Positions 20,741 through 31,045 of a stretch of DNA of 64,000 nucleotides are shown one piece after another; the stretch's first letter is position 1; each line of letters opens with the position of its first letter. The notes below the pieces were generated by a model that did no database searches, was not told the DNA's origin, and saw only the letters and a program-made list of their open reading frames with translations. A program made the translations under genes and the position numbers. The stretch covers positions 15,128 to 79,127 of the forward strand of contig KV918875.1 in NCBI GenBank assembly GCA_002049455.2. The letters run 5' to 3'. Origin of the DNA: Porphyra umbilicalis (taxonomy: Eukaryota > Rhodophyta > Bangiophyceae > Bangiales > Bangiaceae).

Positions 20741-22335
20741 CGCATCGCGCTGCACCCGCCGCGTGGCGCCCGGTCAGACGTCGCCTGCCGCGCCCTCTCG
20801 GGCGCGCCAACCCGGCCTTCCCCGGTGGGGCTCGCGTGCCGCATCGCGGCGGGTCAGGTACACTCCTCCGGCGGCTCGGTTCGGGCACCGCGGGCGGCCC
20901 CGTCGCCCCTGCCCCCGCGTCGCCGTCCCGCCGGTCCCCATCGCCACCGGCGTCGCTACCCCCCGGCGGGTGCCGCGCCCCCCGGCGCCGCCGTCGCCCC
21001 GAAGGTGGCCCCCCGGCACATAGGGGGCCCCGCAGTACTACATCCCCTTTGGCTGAGAAGAAGCTGTCCCCGGCGACGCCCCCCGCCGGCCCCGTCGGGG
21101 CTCCGTCCCCCGCACCCGCGGCGCGCCCGTTCACGGCGGCCGCTGCCCCGGGGGCGGCGACGGCGCCTGCCGCTCCGAAAACACCTGGCCCGACTGGCCG
21201 CTGTCCGGCCGTCCCCGTTCGTCCGCCGGTGCCGCCGGGCATGCGGCTCCCGTGCGAAGCCAACGGCCGGGAGTGGCGGAAGTAGCCCCGCCCGTCGGGC
21301 GTCGTTGCGGAGGCCGGCGCCGGGGCAGAAGCGGCGACGTCCCCGGCATCCGGCGCAGCCGCGGACCCCGCCCCAGCCCTCGGCGGGGGGCCCGCGAGCG
21401 CGCCGGAGGAGCGTCCGCAGCTACTGGGACAGGCGGCCCCTGTGCTTCCGCCACGGCCGGTGCCGCCGGCCGTCCGGGCGTGGCTCGCTCCGCTGGGGCC
21501 GCCTGTCGCCACGGCCGACCGGCAGCTCGTCAGTGACGTCCTCCAGCCCGCCCATCCCCAAGACGTGAATGGGGCGCACGCCGTGTGGCGGTCCTTCCGG
21601 AAGTTTGCCAAGGCGGCAGGGTACGATTCTCGGCCGGCGGCCGACCGCGACTTCGCGTCCTTCGTCCGTTCCGTCAGCGGCAGCGCGGGGTGGCTACGCT
21701 GCATGTTGCGGTGCAGCGGGCGCCCCCAACGCGCTCTTCGCGTCGCTATCCGACATAGCCAGCCGCTGCCTGTCGGGGCTGGCCACGGCGCCGCTGTCGC
21801 CGCCCCCACCCCCGCCGCGCCCGTCGCCGTCGCCGTCGCCGCCGCCGCCGCCGCTGCCGACCGGTTCGACGCGCCGCCCCGCCGGCGGCGGCGCCGACGG
21901 CAGCTTCCGCAGCCTTTCCGTGCTCCCGTTCACCACGGAGGCGGCCACGGCGCCGCCGGCGGTCGCGCCGACCCGCGACTGCCGGTTGCCGCGGCCGGCG
22001 CGATTCGAGGCGCCCCCCCCGCTGCCTGCGACGGCGCGCAGATGGCACGCGCCGCCCGCGACCGCCGCCGCAGCAGACGGCGGCGGCAGCGGGGGGACGC
22101 CGTCGGGCCAGCGCCACCGGCACCCGCCCCACCTGTGCTTGCCGTCGTCTGCGGCGCACGCCGCCGCGGTGGGCGACGCAGCCTTTCCGCCGCGACGCCG
22201 CGGCAGCGCCTACGCGGGGCCGCGGCCGCGCGCGGGGCGGCCGCGCGGCGACGCGGCCGCCGCCGACTGGCGGCGGGAGCGGCGGCGGCCGATGCGGTCG
22301 CCCCGCCGGCGGCCGCCGTCGGCGCCGCCCGCTGA
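20686..22335 (+). pseudogene. Uncharacterised ORF with an in-frame TAG
   Basis: One frame runs from 20686 to 22335 with a single stop (TAG at 21283-21285). The first half is Ala/Pro-rich linker. The most protein-like part lies after the stop, at about 21490-21680 (ADRQLVSDVLQPAHPQDVNG, VWRSFRKFAKAAGYDSRP, DFASFVRSV), and looks helical. It faintly resembles the core-binding domain that precedes a tyrosine recombinase, which would suit a DIRS-like element, but no catalytic R/H/R/Y set is seen. Beyond about 21700 the sequence is so GC-rich that the frame cannot be trusted, and another plus frame (FASLSDIASRCLSGLATAPL) looks better there. Confidence 0.25.
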
Positions 22336-23465
22336 GGCGCCCGCGGCGGCAGACGCGGCAGAGGACCCGCCGGCGGGTGTGGGCGCGGCCGCGCCCGCGG
22401 CCGACGCGCCCGCCGCGCCGCCGCTGCCGACGAAGGCCACCGCGACGTCGCCCGACGGGTCGGCGGCGCTGGCGGGGGGCGGGCCGCACCGACGGCGGCC
22501 GCGGGCCGCCCCGCGGCGCCGTTGCCCGCGTCGCCGCCGCTGCGGCGGCGGCTGCCCGTGGCCAAGGCGCCGCAGACGGCGGCGCAGGCGGTGGCCGACG
22601 GGCACGCGGCGGCGGGTCGTGTGGTGGCGGGCGGCGGCGGCGGCGTCGTTGGCGCGGCGGCAGACGGCGGCGGCGCGGCGGCGGCCGACGGCGGCACCGA
22701 CGCGGCAGCGGCTGGTGACGCGCCTTGCCCCCACGCGGTGGCGGATGCCCCGTCCCCCGCTCCCGCGGCCGGCCGTCTGCCGGCCGACGCACGGTGGAAC
22801 ACTTGGGACGGGTGGGCGGCGGCGGCAACGGCCAACCAAAACGCTGCCGCGGGCGCCGCCGCCGCGCGTGCTGACGGCCCCGCCGCCGCCTCCCACCCGC
22901 CGTCAAGGCGCTCGTCGCCTACGTGCTCGCCGCCGGGAGGGAGGACGCGGTGCTCGCCGCCCACGCGGCGCTTTTGGCCCACCGCAACGGCGCGGGAGCG
23001 GCGCAGCTGGGGGGGGGCCTCGACGTGCGCGCGCTGCTGCGGGGGCGCCGCGCCCACGCGGCGGCGCGGTCGGCGGCGGCTGGGGGAAGGGGGGGGGACC
23101 CCCGCCAGTGGTTGCGGCCCGCCGACGCGGCGGGCCGCAGGGGGGGGGCAAGGGGGCGGCCGCCACTGCGGCCGCGGCGGCAGCGGTGTTGCGTGATCGA
23201 CAATGTCATTTGACAAATATGGTTGGTCGCGTGTCAGTCATTGATTAGCACTAAATTGGATTAACAAATCTGCATCAGCTAAATAGTACTGAAACACATG
23301 CCCAAAATCAGTGGTAAATATGTTCTGCAGATTATGCCTGAAACCGGACAAACCGGTTAGCTATCTGTTTGCTTGGGTGTCCCCTTGGATCCACCGTATG
23401 ACTCTCTTTGTAGCCCCCGTTGGCGACTTCTTGGCGACACAGCTCGTGCCTGTGTCGCCTCGAAG
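22336..23465. other. Very GC-rich region, possible coding fragments
   Basis: GC content is extreme up to about 23200. One short plus-strand stretch near 22900-23100 (KALVAYVLAAGREDAVLAAH) has coding-like codon use but no start, family or clear exon limits. From 23214 the base composition drops sharply to AT-rich, which marks a boundary with the retroelement region. Confidence 0.35.
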
Positions 23466-24101
23466 TTACCAAGAAGTAACCCGAAAAAGCGAGTGGGCAG
23501 AACCGCCGACGATACCAGGGGTGTCGCATGTGGCCATGATCCACTCCTCCTGTTGTCCGTCGACACGTACCTGTTTACAGGCTCTCACCCTTGCGGATTT
23601 GTCTTGCCAATGGCGGTCCCAGGCACTGTCGTTAAGACAAGCCAAGATCGGTGTTGGCCCAGGAAGCTCCTCCGTGCAGCACACGTGTTCCGGCCAGACG
23701 ATCTTACGCAAACGGGGCACGATCGCCTCGATGTTTTGTTCAATGAACTCGGTGCCAAGAATGCACGGGACTGACAAGTTGTCGGAAACGAGGAATCCGT
23801 CAAATAGACGTACACCTCCAGTGTCTACATACAGATGTATGGCATACTTCGTCACGAGACGATTGTTGTTGGCATCTCGGATGCGCGGAAGCGTGGTCAA
23901 CTCTTCGGCGTAAGCCATCCAGTTCGCAGGGAGAACACTAGTTCGCACTATGTTCACCCCGGCGCCAGTGTCAAGTACAGGGCGGCAGCTCCGCATCACG
24001 CGCATGCACGGGCCAAGCGTGGAGGCGATCTCATAGTCCCGTAAGGCACGGCGCAACAGTCTTGTTACCGTACGCTTTCGCGTTCCGCCGGGCAACCCCA
24101 A
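23466..24101 (-). CDS. Retropepsin-like aspartic protease of an LTR retroelement
   Basis: The open frame has 211 residues, downstream of and one frame off from the gag ORF, 14 bp apart. The active-site motif VLDTGAGVNIV is intact, and a flap-like segment (RIRDANNNRLVTKYAI) and a second-half ILGTEFIEQ motif follow in the usual retropepsin order. The enzyme would cut the element's own Gag/Pol polyprotein. No reverse transcriptase, RNase H or integrase follows toward 23300, so the element is truncated at its 3' side. A separate ORF or frameshift expression is possible; the sequence cannot show which. Confidence 0.75.
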   Translation of the reverse strand: MGLPGGTRKRTVTRLLRRALRDYEIASTLGPCMRVMRSCRPVLDTGAGVNIVRTSVLPANWMAYAEELTTLPRIRDANNNRLVTKYAIHLYVDTGGVRLFDGFLVSDNLSVPCILGTEFIEQNIEAIVPRLRKIVWPEHVCCTEELPGPTPILACLNDSAWDRHWQDKSARVRACKQVRVDGQQEEWIMATCDTPGIVGGSAHSLFRVTSW

Positions 24102-24115
24102 GTCGGGTACCCGGC

Positions 24116-25762
24116 TTAGGCGTTTTTCGATTCGTCCACGGCGTCGGCCGGATGTTCGATCTCGTCTTCTTCGACGTCACCGTCGGCAATGGCATGAACG
24201 CCGATAGGCGGTTGGCGACGCTCGCGAGGGCGATATGGTTCGGCACCTTGTGCGGCGAATTGCCTCGGCTTGTTACAATTGTAGCAGATGTCAGCCCGAT
24301 TGGCTTGAGGGCCGGCGGCCCGCGGGGGCGGCGGGATGCGAATCGGTGTGAACGGTCGTTCCGTGGTCGTCCGCTGGTCCTGTGACAAGTAAGCGACTTT
24401 GATTGCCGTTGGGTGGGTCATCTTGAGCTGCAAGCGCAGCTTGTTGGTGCCGTCCCAGTACATCTGGGCGGTAGCAACAGTCTCTGAAAGAGTCCGATCC
24501 GGAATCTGGTCATTCAAGACCCGAACTTGCGCGTGCACAAGGTCCGAAAGACCAGTGATGAAGACGTCCTTAACGTCTTGAATGTCAAACAAACCGTTCA
24601 GGAGGTCGCATTGCGTTTCCACGCGGTGACCAAAGGCCGTGGGCGCCTCGTTATCTTGTTGCTTCATCGTCATGATGTCTTGGTAGGCATTAGCCATAGT
24701 TGCGTGTGTCGCATACTTCGAGAGAAGCCAGTTGACGGCATCTCCGTATGTACGAATGGCATAGAGCTTGCGTCCGAGGGTGCTGTCAAGCGCGCCGGAG
24801 AAGGCCATCTTGGTATTGCCGGCTAGTCGAAAGACAATGAGCGGAAGGGCTTGACCGAGTGTCAGCCCAGCCGCGTCGCAAGCGCGGCGAAAGGTCGTTA
24901 AGAACGTGAAGATGCCCAAGGGCAGGGCTCCCGTGAATGGCTGTTGCCCATGGAACGCTCCATCTAAACGTTTGTTGAGACGATGCGACCGTTGTGCCTC
25001 CTTAGGCGTATACGTCAGTTGACGGCGGATCAGAAAGTACGTCCTGTAGTCCAGGAGTGTCTTGAAGCGGCTATTAGCCGGGCGGATCACCTTGATCCTA
25101 TCGGCTTTTTCAAGTCGCTCCTTCCGTTTAGTGGGGGTCTCGGGGGGCTTGCGCGCGGCCGCGTCCGACTCGCTCGAGCTGTCGCTCGATGAGGACCCAC
25201 TTGGGGGCGACGGCGGGCCTGGGAGCCCGTGGCCATCGTCCGAAGAGGACGTGTCCGTCGCGTTGGGGTTGTCGTCGTCTGACGACGTCGGGCTTGAACC
25301 AGAGGCGGAATCATCGGAAGATGAAGAAGGCGCGGCGTTACCCGGATCGTCCTTGCGGACGGACTTGTCTTTAGTCACCTTGCTGGTCTTCTTGACATTC
25401 TTGGTCTTGTCGCCCGACTGGCGGCGAGACTTAGCCACACTGCGTTCCTCCTCGTGGGAGTCGACCTTGCGCAGAGCCTCGACGTTGTCGACCAACTTGT
25501 CATTGGCTCGCGCCAGAGACTCTTGAGTCTGTTCTTGGGCCGTTAGGCGTCGCTGCAGTGCTTCAACGGCCGCCTTCAGGCTTTCCACCACCTGCATCTG
25601 CCCGGAGGCGGCTTGATCCGCAGGGATGGGAAGAGTAGGAGCACCGTCCATTGGGGCGTCGGAAGCGGCAGGAGTGCATTGTCCCCCGCCCGGCTGCCGG
25701 TAGCCAGCTGGTAAATTGCCGTCTCTGGCTCGCCGAGTGCCGCCGGTACCACCAGTAGACAT
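24116..25762 (-). CDS. Gag protein of an LTR retrotransposon (Ty3/Gypsy-like)
   Basis: The protein has 548 residues from the Met at 25762; the frame is open to 26017 but the extra part is leader-like. In order it has a coiled coil (ESLKAAVEALQRRLTAQEQT ... ANDKLVDNVEALRK), a Lys/Ser/Asp-rich low-complexity middle, a retrotransposon-gag core (FTGALPLGIFTFLTTFRRAC, GNTKMAFSGALDSTLGRKLY, YATHATMANAYQDIMTMKQQ, AFGHRVETQCDLLNGLFDIQ), and a nucleocapsid-like end. The zinc knuckle is damaged: ICYNCNKPRQFAAQGAEPYR has Gln and Gly where the family has His and Cys. The protease ORF follows. The frame is otherwise open, so decay may be recent. Confidence 0.8.
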   Translation of the reverse strand: MSTGGTGGTRRARDGNLPAGYRQPGGGQCTPAASDAPMDGAPTLPIPADQAASGQMQVVESLKAAVEALQRRLTAQEQTQESLARANDKLVDNVEALRKVDSHEEERSVAKSRRQSGDKTKNVKKTSKVTKDKSVRKDDPGNAAPSSSSDDSASGSSPTSSDDDNPNATDTSSSDDGHGLPGPPSPPSGSSSSDSSSESDAAARKPPETPTKRKERLEKADRIKVIRPANSRFKTLLDYRTYFLIRRQLTYTPKEAQRSHRLNKRLDGAFHGQQPFTGALPLGIFTFLTTFRRACDAAGLTLGQALPLIVFRLAGNTKMAFSGALDSTLGRKLYAIRTYGDAVNWLLSKYATHATMANAYQDIMTMKQQDNEAPTAFGHRVETQCDLLNGLFDIQDVKDVFITGLSDLVHAQVRVLNDQIPDRTLSETVATAQMYWDGTNKLRLQLKMTHPTAIKVAYLSQDQRTTTERPFTPIRIPPPPRAAGPQANRADICYNCNKPRQFAAQGAEPYRPRERRQPPIGVHAIADGDVEEDEIEHPADAVDESKNA

Positions 25763-26345
25763 ACTGGGATCTGAACAACGTGTTCCGACTTGGCTTACGC
25801 CCTGCGCGCCAACGTCGGAGATCTCAACCGTGATGCCCCCGGCACCACGCCCACAAGTCAATGGCTTACGCCCCGCGCGCCAAGCGACCGTATCGACACC
25901 GACACAATGCCACGAGGCAGCGAGAAAGTTCTCGAGAACACCGTGCCGCGAGGCACGATGAAGGCGAGGGTATCCCCTGCTGCTCCACCAAATGTGGTAT
26001 GAATAACGTTGGTGCAATTACCAGTGTACTGAGACCGACCGTAGCCAAGCAATAAAGCGAGTTCTATCGCCGTCGCGGCGAGGAAGAAAGACCTTTTGTT
26101 GAAGGGCATCCGATGGGGAGCCGGGTGGCGCCCACGACGGCGACCCCGGACCCACGGTGATTTAATACAAACGAGGGCACCGGTCGATCGACCGTCCGAT
26201 CACAAGCGATCGTAATGAGTGCTGGCAGACAGATAAGACAGGCAAGAAAACAAACAATAAAAAATGAACAATGCGGAAGTAACCCCCCAAAGGGCGTGCC
26301 ACGAGCCGAGTCACACAAATCCGTGGATTCGGCCAGTCAAGGGGG
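25763..26345. other. Probable leader/LTR side of the gag-protease element
   Basis: Upstream of gag on the minus strand. A short direct repeat, TGGCTTACGCCCTGCGCGCC at 25791 and a near copy at 25861, lies in the leader. AATAAA-like and AT-rich stretches lie at 26045-26280. I could not find a second copy that would define an LTR. Confidence 0.4.
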
Positions 26346-27011
26346 CTACTCGTGGCCAATTGCCAATTGGGAGCAGAGATATGCTACACCCATGGAGCGG
26401 TCGCCATCGTCCGATGGTCCCTGCAGGATTGCCGTGACGAAAGCGTCCGTCCAACGGATTGACCGGTCCTGAGGCAGGCTGGCGTGCGCTTTGTCCGCGG
26501 TGAACGCGCAGCCCAAGTTAACTGGGACCAACAGGTCGTCGACGACGACGAAGGGCACAGAGACGATCCGGGCGCCTGTCGAGAGCCACAGCGAGACGGT
26601 ACCGCTAGTGCCTAACCGCGCATTATTGGCACCGCGAAGGCGTACCTGTTCCTCCTCCTCTAAAGTGACCACCTGGCGGAGCCAGACCGGGGAGAGGGCG
26701 CTTCGGCGGAACAGGTTGGGGCCCGCCTCCGTGTCCACGACGACGCCGACAACGACGAGGGACAGCTTGTCCAGGCCCAGCGAGGCCACGATGCGGTAGT
26801 TGTGAACGCTGAAACGCAGCACCTCCTTGCCCCTGTACGAGGTGCCCGGCGCCCCCGCGGACTCCGCTGCCCGGGGGGGGGGGGGGGGGGGGGGTTGAGT
26901 GCCTTGGCAGAGACAAAAACAGAACGTTGGGCGGCCGCTGCCTGCGGCGGCGCGGCAGCGTTGCCGTGCTCCACGGGCGGCGATTCGGCGGGCGGCCGTC
27001 GGGGCTGCCAA
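26346..27011 (-). pseudogene. Second retropepsin-like fragment, altered active site
   Basis: Residues about 75-215 follow the same plan as the protease at 23466: VVVDTEAGPNLFRRSALSPV, then VRLRGANNARLGTSGTVSLW, FVVVDDLLVPVNLGCAF and RSIRW. The active-site DTGA is changed to DTEA, which should abolish or weaken catalysis. The N-terminal third runs into a long G-run (about 26875-26894) and is probably not coding. It is a relic of a related but different element lying just upstream of the gag gene. Confidence 0.55.
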
Positions 27012-28736
27012 CGCAGGCGGCGGCGGCTCCGACGGGGGGGGAGGGAACCCGCGGGGTTCTGAGCGGGGCGGCGCGGCGCCGACACGGCCGCCGCCACCGT
27101 CACCGCGACCGACTTCGGGCGCACCCGCAGGGCGGGCGGGGATGGGGCACCCGCACCGTGCAATCCGCCACGGGCGTTGCGGCTGCTAGTCGTCTGCCGC
27201 GGGCGGGTCGAGGGAGCGGCGGGGGGGAAGGGGGGGCGGACACGCGGGCCGCTGCCGGCCACACCCCAAGACCGGGCGGCCGCCGCCGACGCGCGATCGC
27301 CGCTCCGGCGCGGGCCGGCCGGCGGGTCACGCCGCCCTCGGCCGCCGTTCGCGCGCGCCCCGCCGCGCGTGCACACCCGTTGCGGGCGGCTCACCACGGC
27401 GTGCCGGCGGCCGGCGAGGACGAGGCTCTTGCCAGCGGGGAGAGAAGGAAAATACAAAAAAAAAAAGTGGGCGGCCACCCAGGCGGGAATCGGGCCCCCT
27501 CTCGGCGGCGGGCCGGCCGCCGCCCTGCCGAGGCACAGGGGCGTGGGCTCACGCCGCCGGCGCACACGTGTGCTGGGGGGGGGGACCACCCGTCGCTAGC
27601 GTGTCGCCCTGGTGCGCTGCGGGGTTGCGTCGAGGCGCGGGGGAATGGGCGGCGACGCCGGCGGGTGGTGGGCGGGGGTCGACAGGATGGCACCGCGGTC
27701 ACGCGGCCAAAACGGATGAAGCGGGGGACGAGCCCGTGCCAGCCGCGGCGGGGGCGGCACCCGCGCGACGCGCCGGCCGACCGCCGTCGCCGTCGCCGTG
27801 CGCTGCGTGGCGCGCGGTCGGCCACATGCCGCCGAGGCGGGGGAGCCCACGCGCGCGTGCCCGCCAGCGCCCCCCGACCCACCACCCCCCCCCCCCCCCG
27901 CCTGCACGCGGCCTTTGGGTGCGCCCCACGGATGTGTGTTGTCCCCGTTTCCTGGGCGGGGCGCCCCTTGTGGCTCGGCCCGAACTGCACTGTATACCGC
28001 CCTACACGAGGCAATGGAGGGCAAGTGGTCTCAAGTGAACGCGGCGGGCACGCCGCGGCGCCACGCAGCCGCGCCGCCGCCGCCGTCGCCAGCGCGCCCG
28101 CGCTGGCGACGTTGGTGAGCCACGAGGTGATCACAAGTGGGTCGCCAACGGAACAATTTGAAATATGTGGTAGTGGGACATATTTTCGGGGAATCTGGTT
28201 CCCCAAGAGTGGGGGCCATGTGCCGGGTCGTCACAAAGCGCGTCAGCGGCGCGCTGATGAATATTCGCGCCGTGGAGCGCGACGTCATCACGTCGTTGAT
28301 AGCGCAGCTGGCCGCTGCCGTCGTCCGTGCGGAGGACTCCTGCGTGAGCTAGCGCCGTGCTTTGGGGCAGCAGCACAGTGCTCCGGCGTTTGTGCCGGCA
28401 CTTGGCGCCGTTCACGGCCTGTTCACGGGGGTTCGGGAGCTTTATCGCATTGTGTTCTTCGATCTCTTGCTTGTGTGGAAGCTTGGCTTCCTCTGCCTGC
28501 TCGCGCAGCGGCTCCCAGTCGTGCTGATGGCGCTGTGCGAGGGCACAGGCGGTGCTCGGCTTGGGTCCGTAGCTGCTACGCTGGACGCTATCAACCTTCG
28601 GGGCTTCCATCTCGGTCGGAACTGTAAAGCCACTCCCGCTCCACCTGGCTATGTTAAACTTCGGCGCTGATGTGTCCTTGACAGACGTTTAGAGAGAGGC
28701 GCGCGCGTGACAAGTTCTTGATGAGCGTCTTGTGGG
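27012..28736. other. GC-rich intergenic region with ambiguous ORFs
   Basis: From 27012 to about 28110 the GC content is very high, with open frames on both strands and no motif. From 28130 to 28680 a minus-strand frame of 159 codons (28131-28610) contains a charged helical stretch (EWEP-like, EEAKLPHKQEIEEHN), while plus-strand frames are open too. I cannot decide between them and recognise nothing. Confidence 0.4.
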
Positions 28737-29822
28737 ATGCTGTGGAACTTACGGGAGAGTACTGTTGGATTGAAGGGGCTGTCTCTGACTATCGTTCGTA
28801 AGCTGTGTCCCCGTCGACCTTTTCTTGTTACGTTTGGTGGTTCTCCCATCCGAAGGTGCTTTGTTCCTATGAAGGACACGCAAGCGACGATGACTGGAAG
28901 TACCTGGCCCCACTTCAGCTGTTTTTGGCCGTTCGTGGTGGCAGGTGCCCTCGGTCGTGCCGACGCATTCTCTTTCCCTGAGTCGGACATTGGCACACAG
29001 GAGGTGGCGCCCACCAGCAGCGCGCTCGCGCCACGTACCCCTCGGTCCGATAGCGGTACAGACGAAGACGGCAGCGACGCTTCGCAGACGGCTGAGGCCG
29101 CGGACGCGCCCAATGAGCTGCGTGACTTGGGTGGCACCCTACCTGGCCCAGACTCCTTCGACAGCAACCGGTACAAGGACGTCTTCGGCGCGATGCCTTT
29201 GCACGATTCAATGCTCGAGATGTTCTGACAGGCCGCGCGGTTGGGCGGCGACGTTTTCGGCGACAATTTGGCGGACACGACTGTCTTGCCGGAGGCGCAG
29301 ATTGTCGTCATTGACGCGCGTGCCAAGGCCATTGCCGTCGACTGCCTGCAAACGTTGTACGGCCACATTAACACCTCGAAGTTGTATCTAGTTGTGCAGC
29401 ACGCGGCCGAGGAGCTGCACGGGCGGGGCTACCTGTGGGAGGGGGACACCTCGGAGAATGAGAAGCTGCACGAAAGCTGCAAGCGCATTTTCCGCCGAAG
29501 TAACAAGCGTGGCCCGACTGTCGCTCTTCAAATCATGCGCTGTGACGAGGCACAGTCTGCGGTGCTGCGCGAAGTGGCGGACGCCGAAAATGTCACAAAC
29601 ACGGCCGATTATTCCGTTTCCACCGGCAACAGCGACGACTACGGAGACACGACCCCGCCACACACCCTAACCGAGCACCTTTCCTTCACTGGGCGAGGAG
29701 AGCCGGTGACCGTCGGTGTTCTGCGTGTCTCTCCGTCGCTTGGCAAGTTGGGGGTCCTGATGTCCTCCTTCTCCTCTAGCCTTTTTGCTGCTGCCATAGC
29801 ACCAAAGACATCCAGCCACTAA
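28737..29822 (+). pseudogene. Hypothetical protein broken by one in-frame TGA
   Basis: Two open stretches, 28737-29228 and 29241-29822, share one frame and are parted only by a TGA at 29226-29228 and four sense codons. Together they span about 360 codons. The first part has a hydrophobic segment (HFSCFWPFVVAGALG) near residue 60 and an acidic Ser-rich linker. The second has QIVVIDARAKAIAVDCLQTL, LYLVVQHAAEELHGRGYLWE and CKRIFRRSNKRGPTVALQIM. The composition is ordinary and unlike the GC satellite around it, so it was probably a real coding sequence. No family is recognised. It may belong to a transposon, given its neighbours. Confidence 0.45.
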
Positions 29823-30312
29823 ACTGATACCGCCATGCCTCCAAGTCCCCTAGAGCGGCGCACGATGGCCCCGCGCGGCGCGCCGCAGGACATCCATCTT
29901 TGCTGCTGCAACAAGGACACTCGCCCAGAATTGACATCCAGGGTCGGTCACTCTGTAATCCTGCCCCGCCTGGCCGCGTCGTTCTCGGTGCCCCGCTATC
30001 GGTGTTTCGGTCACAAGAGCAACGCGTCATCGTAGGCCGTCGACCTTGGGCCACGAAGCTACAACTCCCGTCGCCCGCCGATGCCAGTGGCACTGTTTTT
30101 TTTTCTCAAGGCAAAAGGTCATATCCAAGACGCGCACCACGGCATCGAGTGGAGCAGCTGACACTTCCCAGTGTCATTCGGTACTGCGACTCCTCGGGTC
30201 GTCCTTTCTTGGTTGAAGTCTTTGCGTCTGATGCCTCCATTCGCGTGCGCACTGTGATGAGATCAGATTTAAGAGATGGCTCACACCTAAGGTGCATCAT
30301 TGGTCAATACTA
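29823..30312. other. Intergenic, no gene recognised
   Basis: About 490 bp between the broken ORF and the MITE at 30313. No conserved motif was seen. Confidence 0.4.
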
Positions 30313-30601
30313 GTGTCCATTCTACTGCTCCCGAGGCTCAAATGAGCCTCAGATGAGGCTCAAATGAGGCTCCCTCTCATATGGCCTGGAAACGCGGCCT
30401 TTTTGGGGTGTCTGGGGCACCCCCTCCGAATTTTCATCGTACACAGCCGCCGAGTTGGCCCATAGGTAAGTGGACTGCGCTGAGTCCAGATCTATTCTCA
30501 GAAAGAGCAGCCGAGGCCGGAACCTGGTCACAGAGAGGCATCAAAAAATAGGCTCAAATGAGCCTGAGAGGCTCAAATGAGGCGGTCAGTGGAATGGACA
30601 C
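30313..30601. mobile_element. 289-bp TA-flanked MITE
   Basis: The ends GTGTCCATTCTACTG and its inverse CAGTGGAATGGACAC are flanked by TA on both sides (30311-30312 and 30602-30603), as in Tc1/mariner-type insertions. Inside each end is an array of the motif GGCTCAAATGAG(CC) in both orientations, probably transposase-binding subterminal repeats. There is no coding capacity. Confidence 0.75.
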
Positions 30602-30918
30602 TAGCAGAGCGTAGAGTACCTCTTTCTAGAACAGGTCACGATCCGCAGTACGTCGCGAGAGATTCTTGGAGAGGCTTGCATGCTAGAGCCGAACGGAACT
30701 TTCTCCCGTCGAGCATGCGGTCCGTGAGCTGCTTTCTGCGCGGGACTTTTCCCGTGCAGATAGCACCTCGACGGACTTCCCGTCTGGACTCCCGTTGCGA
30801 TGTTCAGTATTCTGACTAACGCGAGCCGAAGGTTCGCAAGCCGCAGCGGCCGCAGCACGGCTGTACCAGTCTGGCAACCGCCTCCACGACTTTCCCCACA
30901 CCATCTTCGAGTTTAGAT

Positions 30919-31045
30919 GAAGGCCCCATCGAGGCCAGGTTTCGATGGGGCCCGAGCACCCCATCGAAAGGCGGTCTCGATGTTGTCTTGATGCGGATCT
31001 CGATGAGCGCTGGCCTCGATGACCTTGTTTCCCATCGAAGAAAAG
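30919..31045. repeat. CCCATCGA/TCGATGGG motif array
   Basis: At least seven copies of CCATCGA, TCGATGG or the shorter ATCGA core lie in both orientations within about 130 bp. A like array is at 42458-42580. Such arrays are typical of the subterminal parts of DNA transposons. Confidence 0.6.

Noticed and set aside
20364-21809. 481-codon minus-strand ORF
   Set aside because: Mostly Gly/Ala/Pro/Arg low complexity opposite other open frames; third-position bias is weak and only a short segment resembles protein. Kept only as part of the duplication finding.
21569-23248. Long plus- and minus-strand ORFs (up to 559 codons)
   Set aside because: Extreme GC content leaves every frame open; composition is Arg/Ala/Pro repeats with no motif, so no single frame can be supported.
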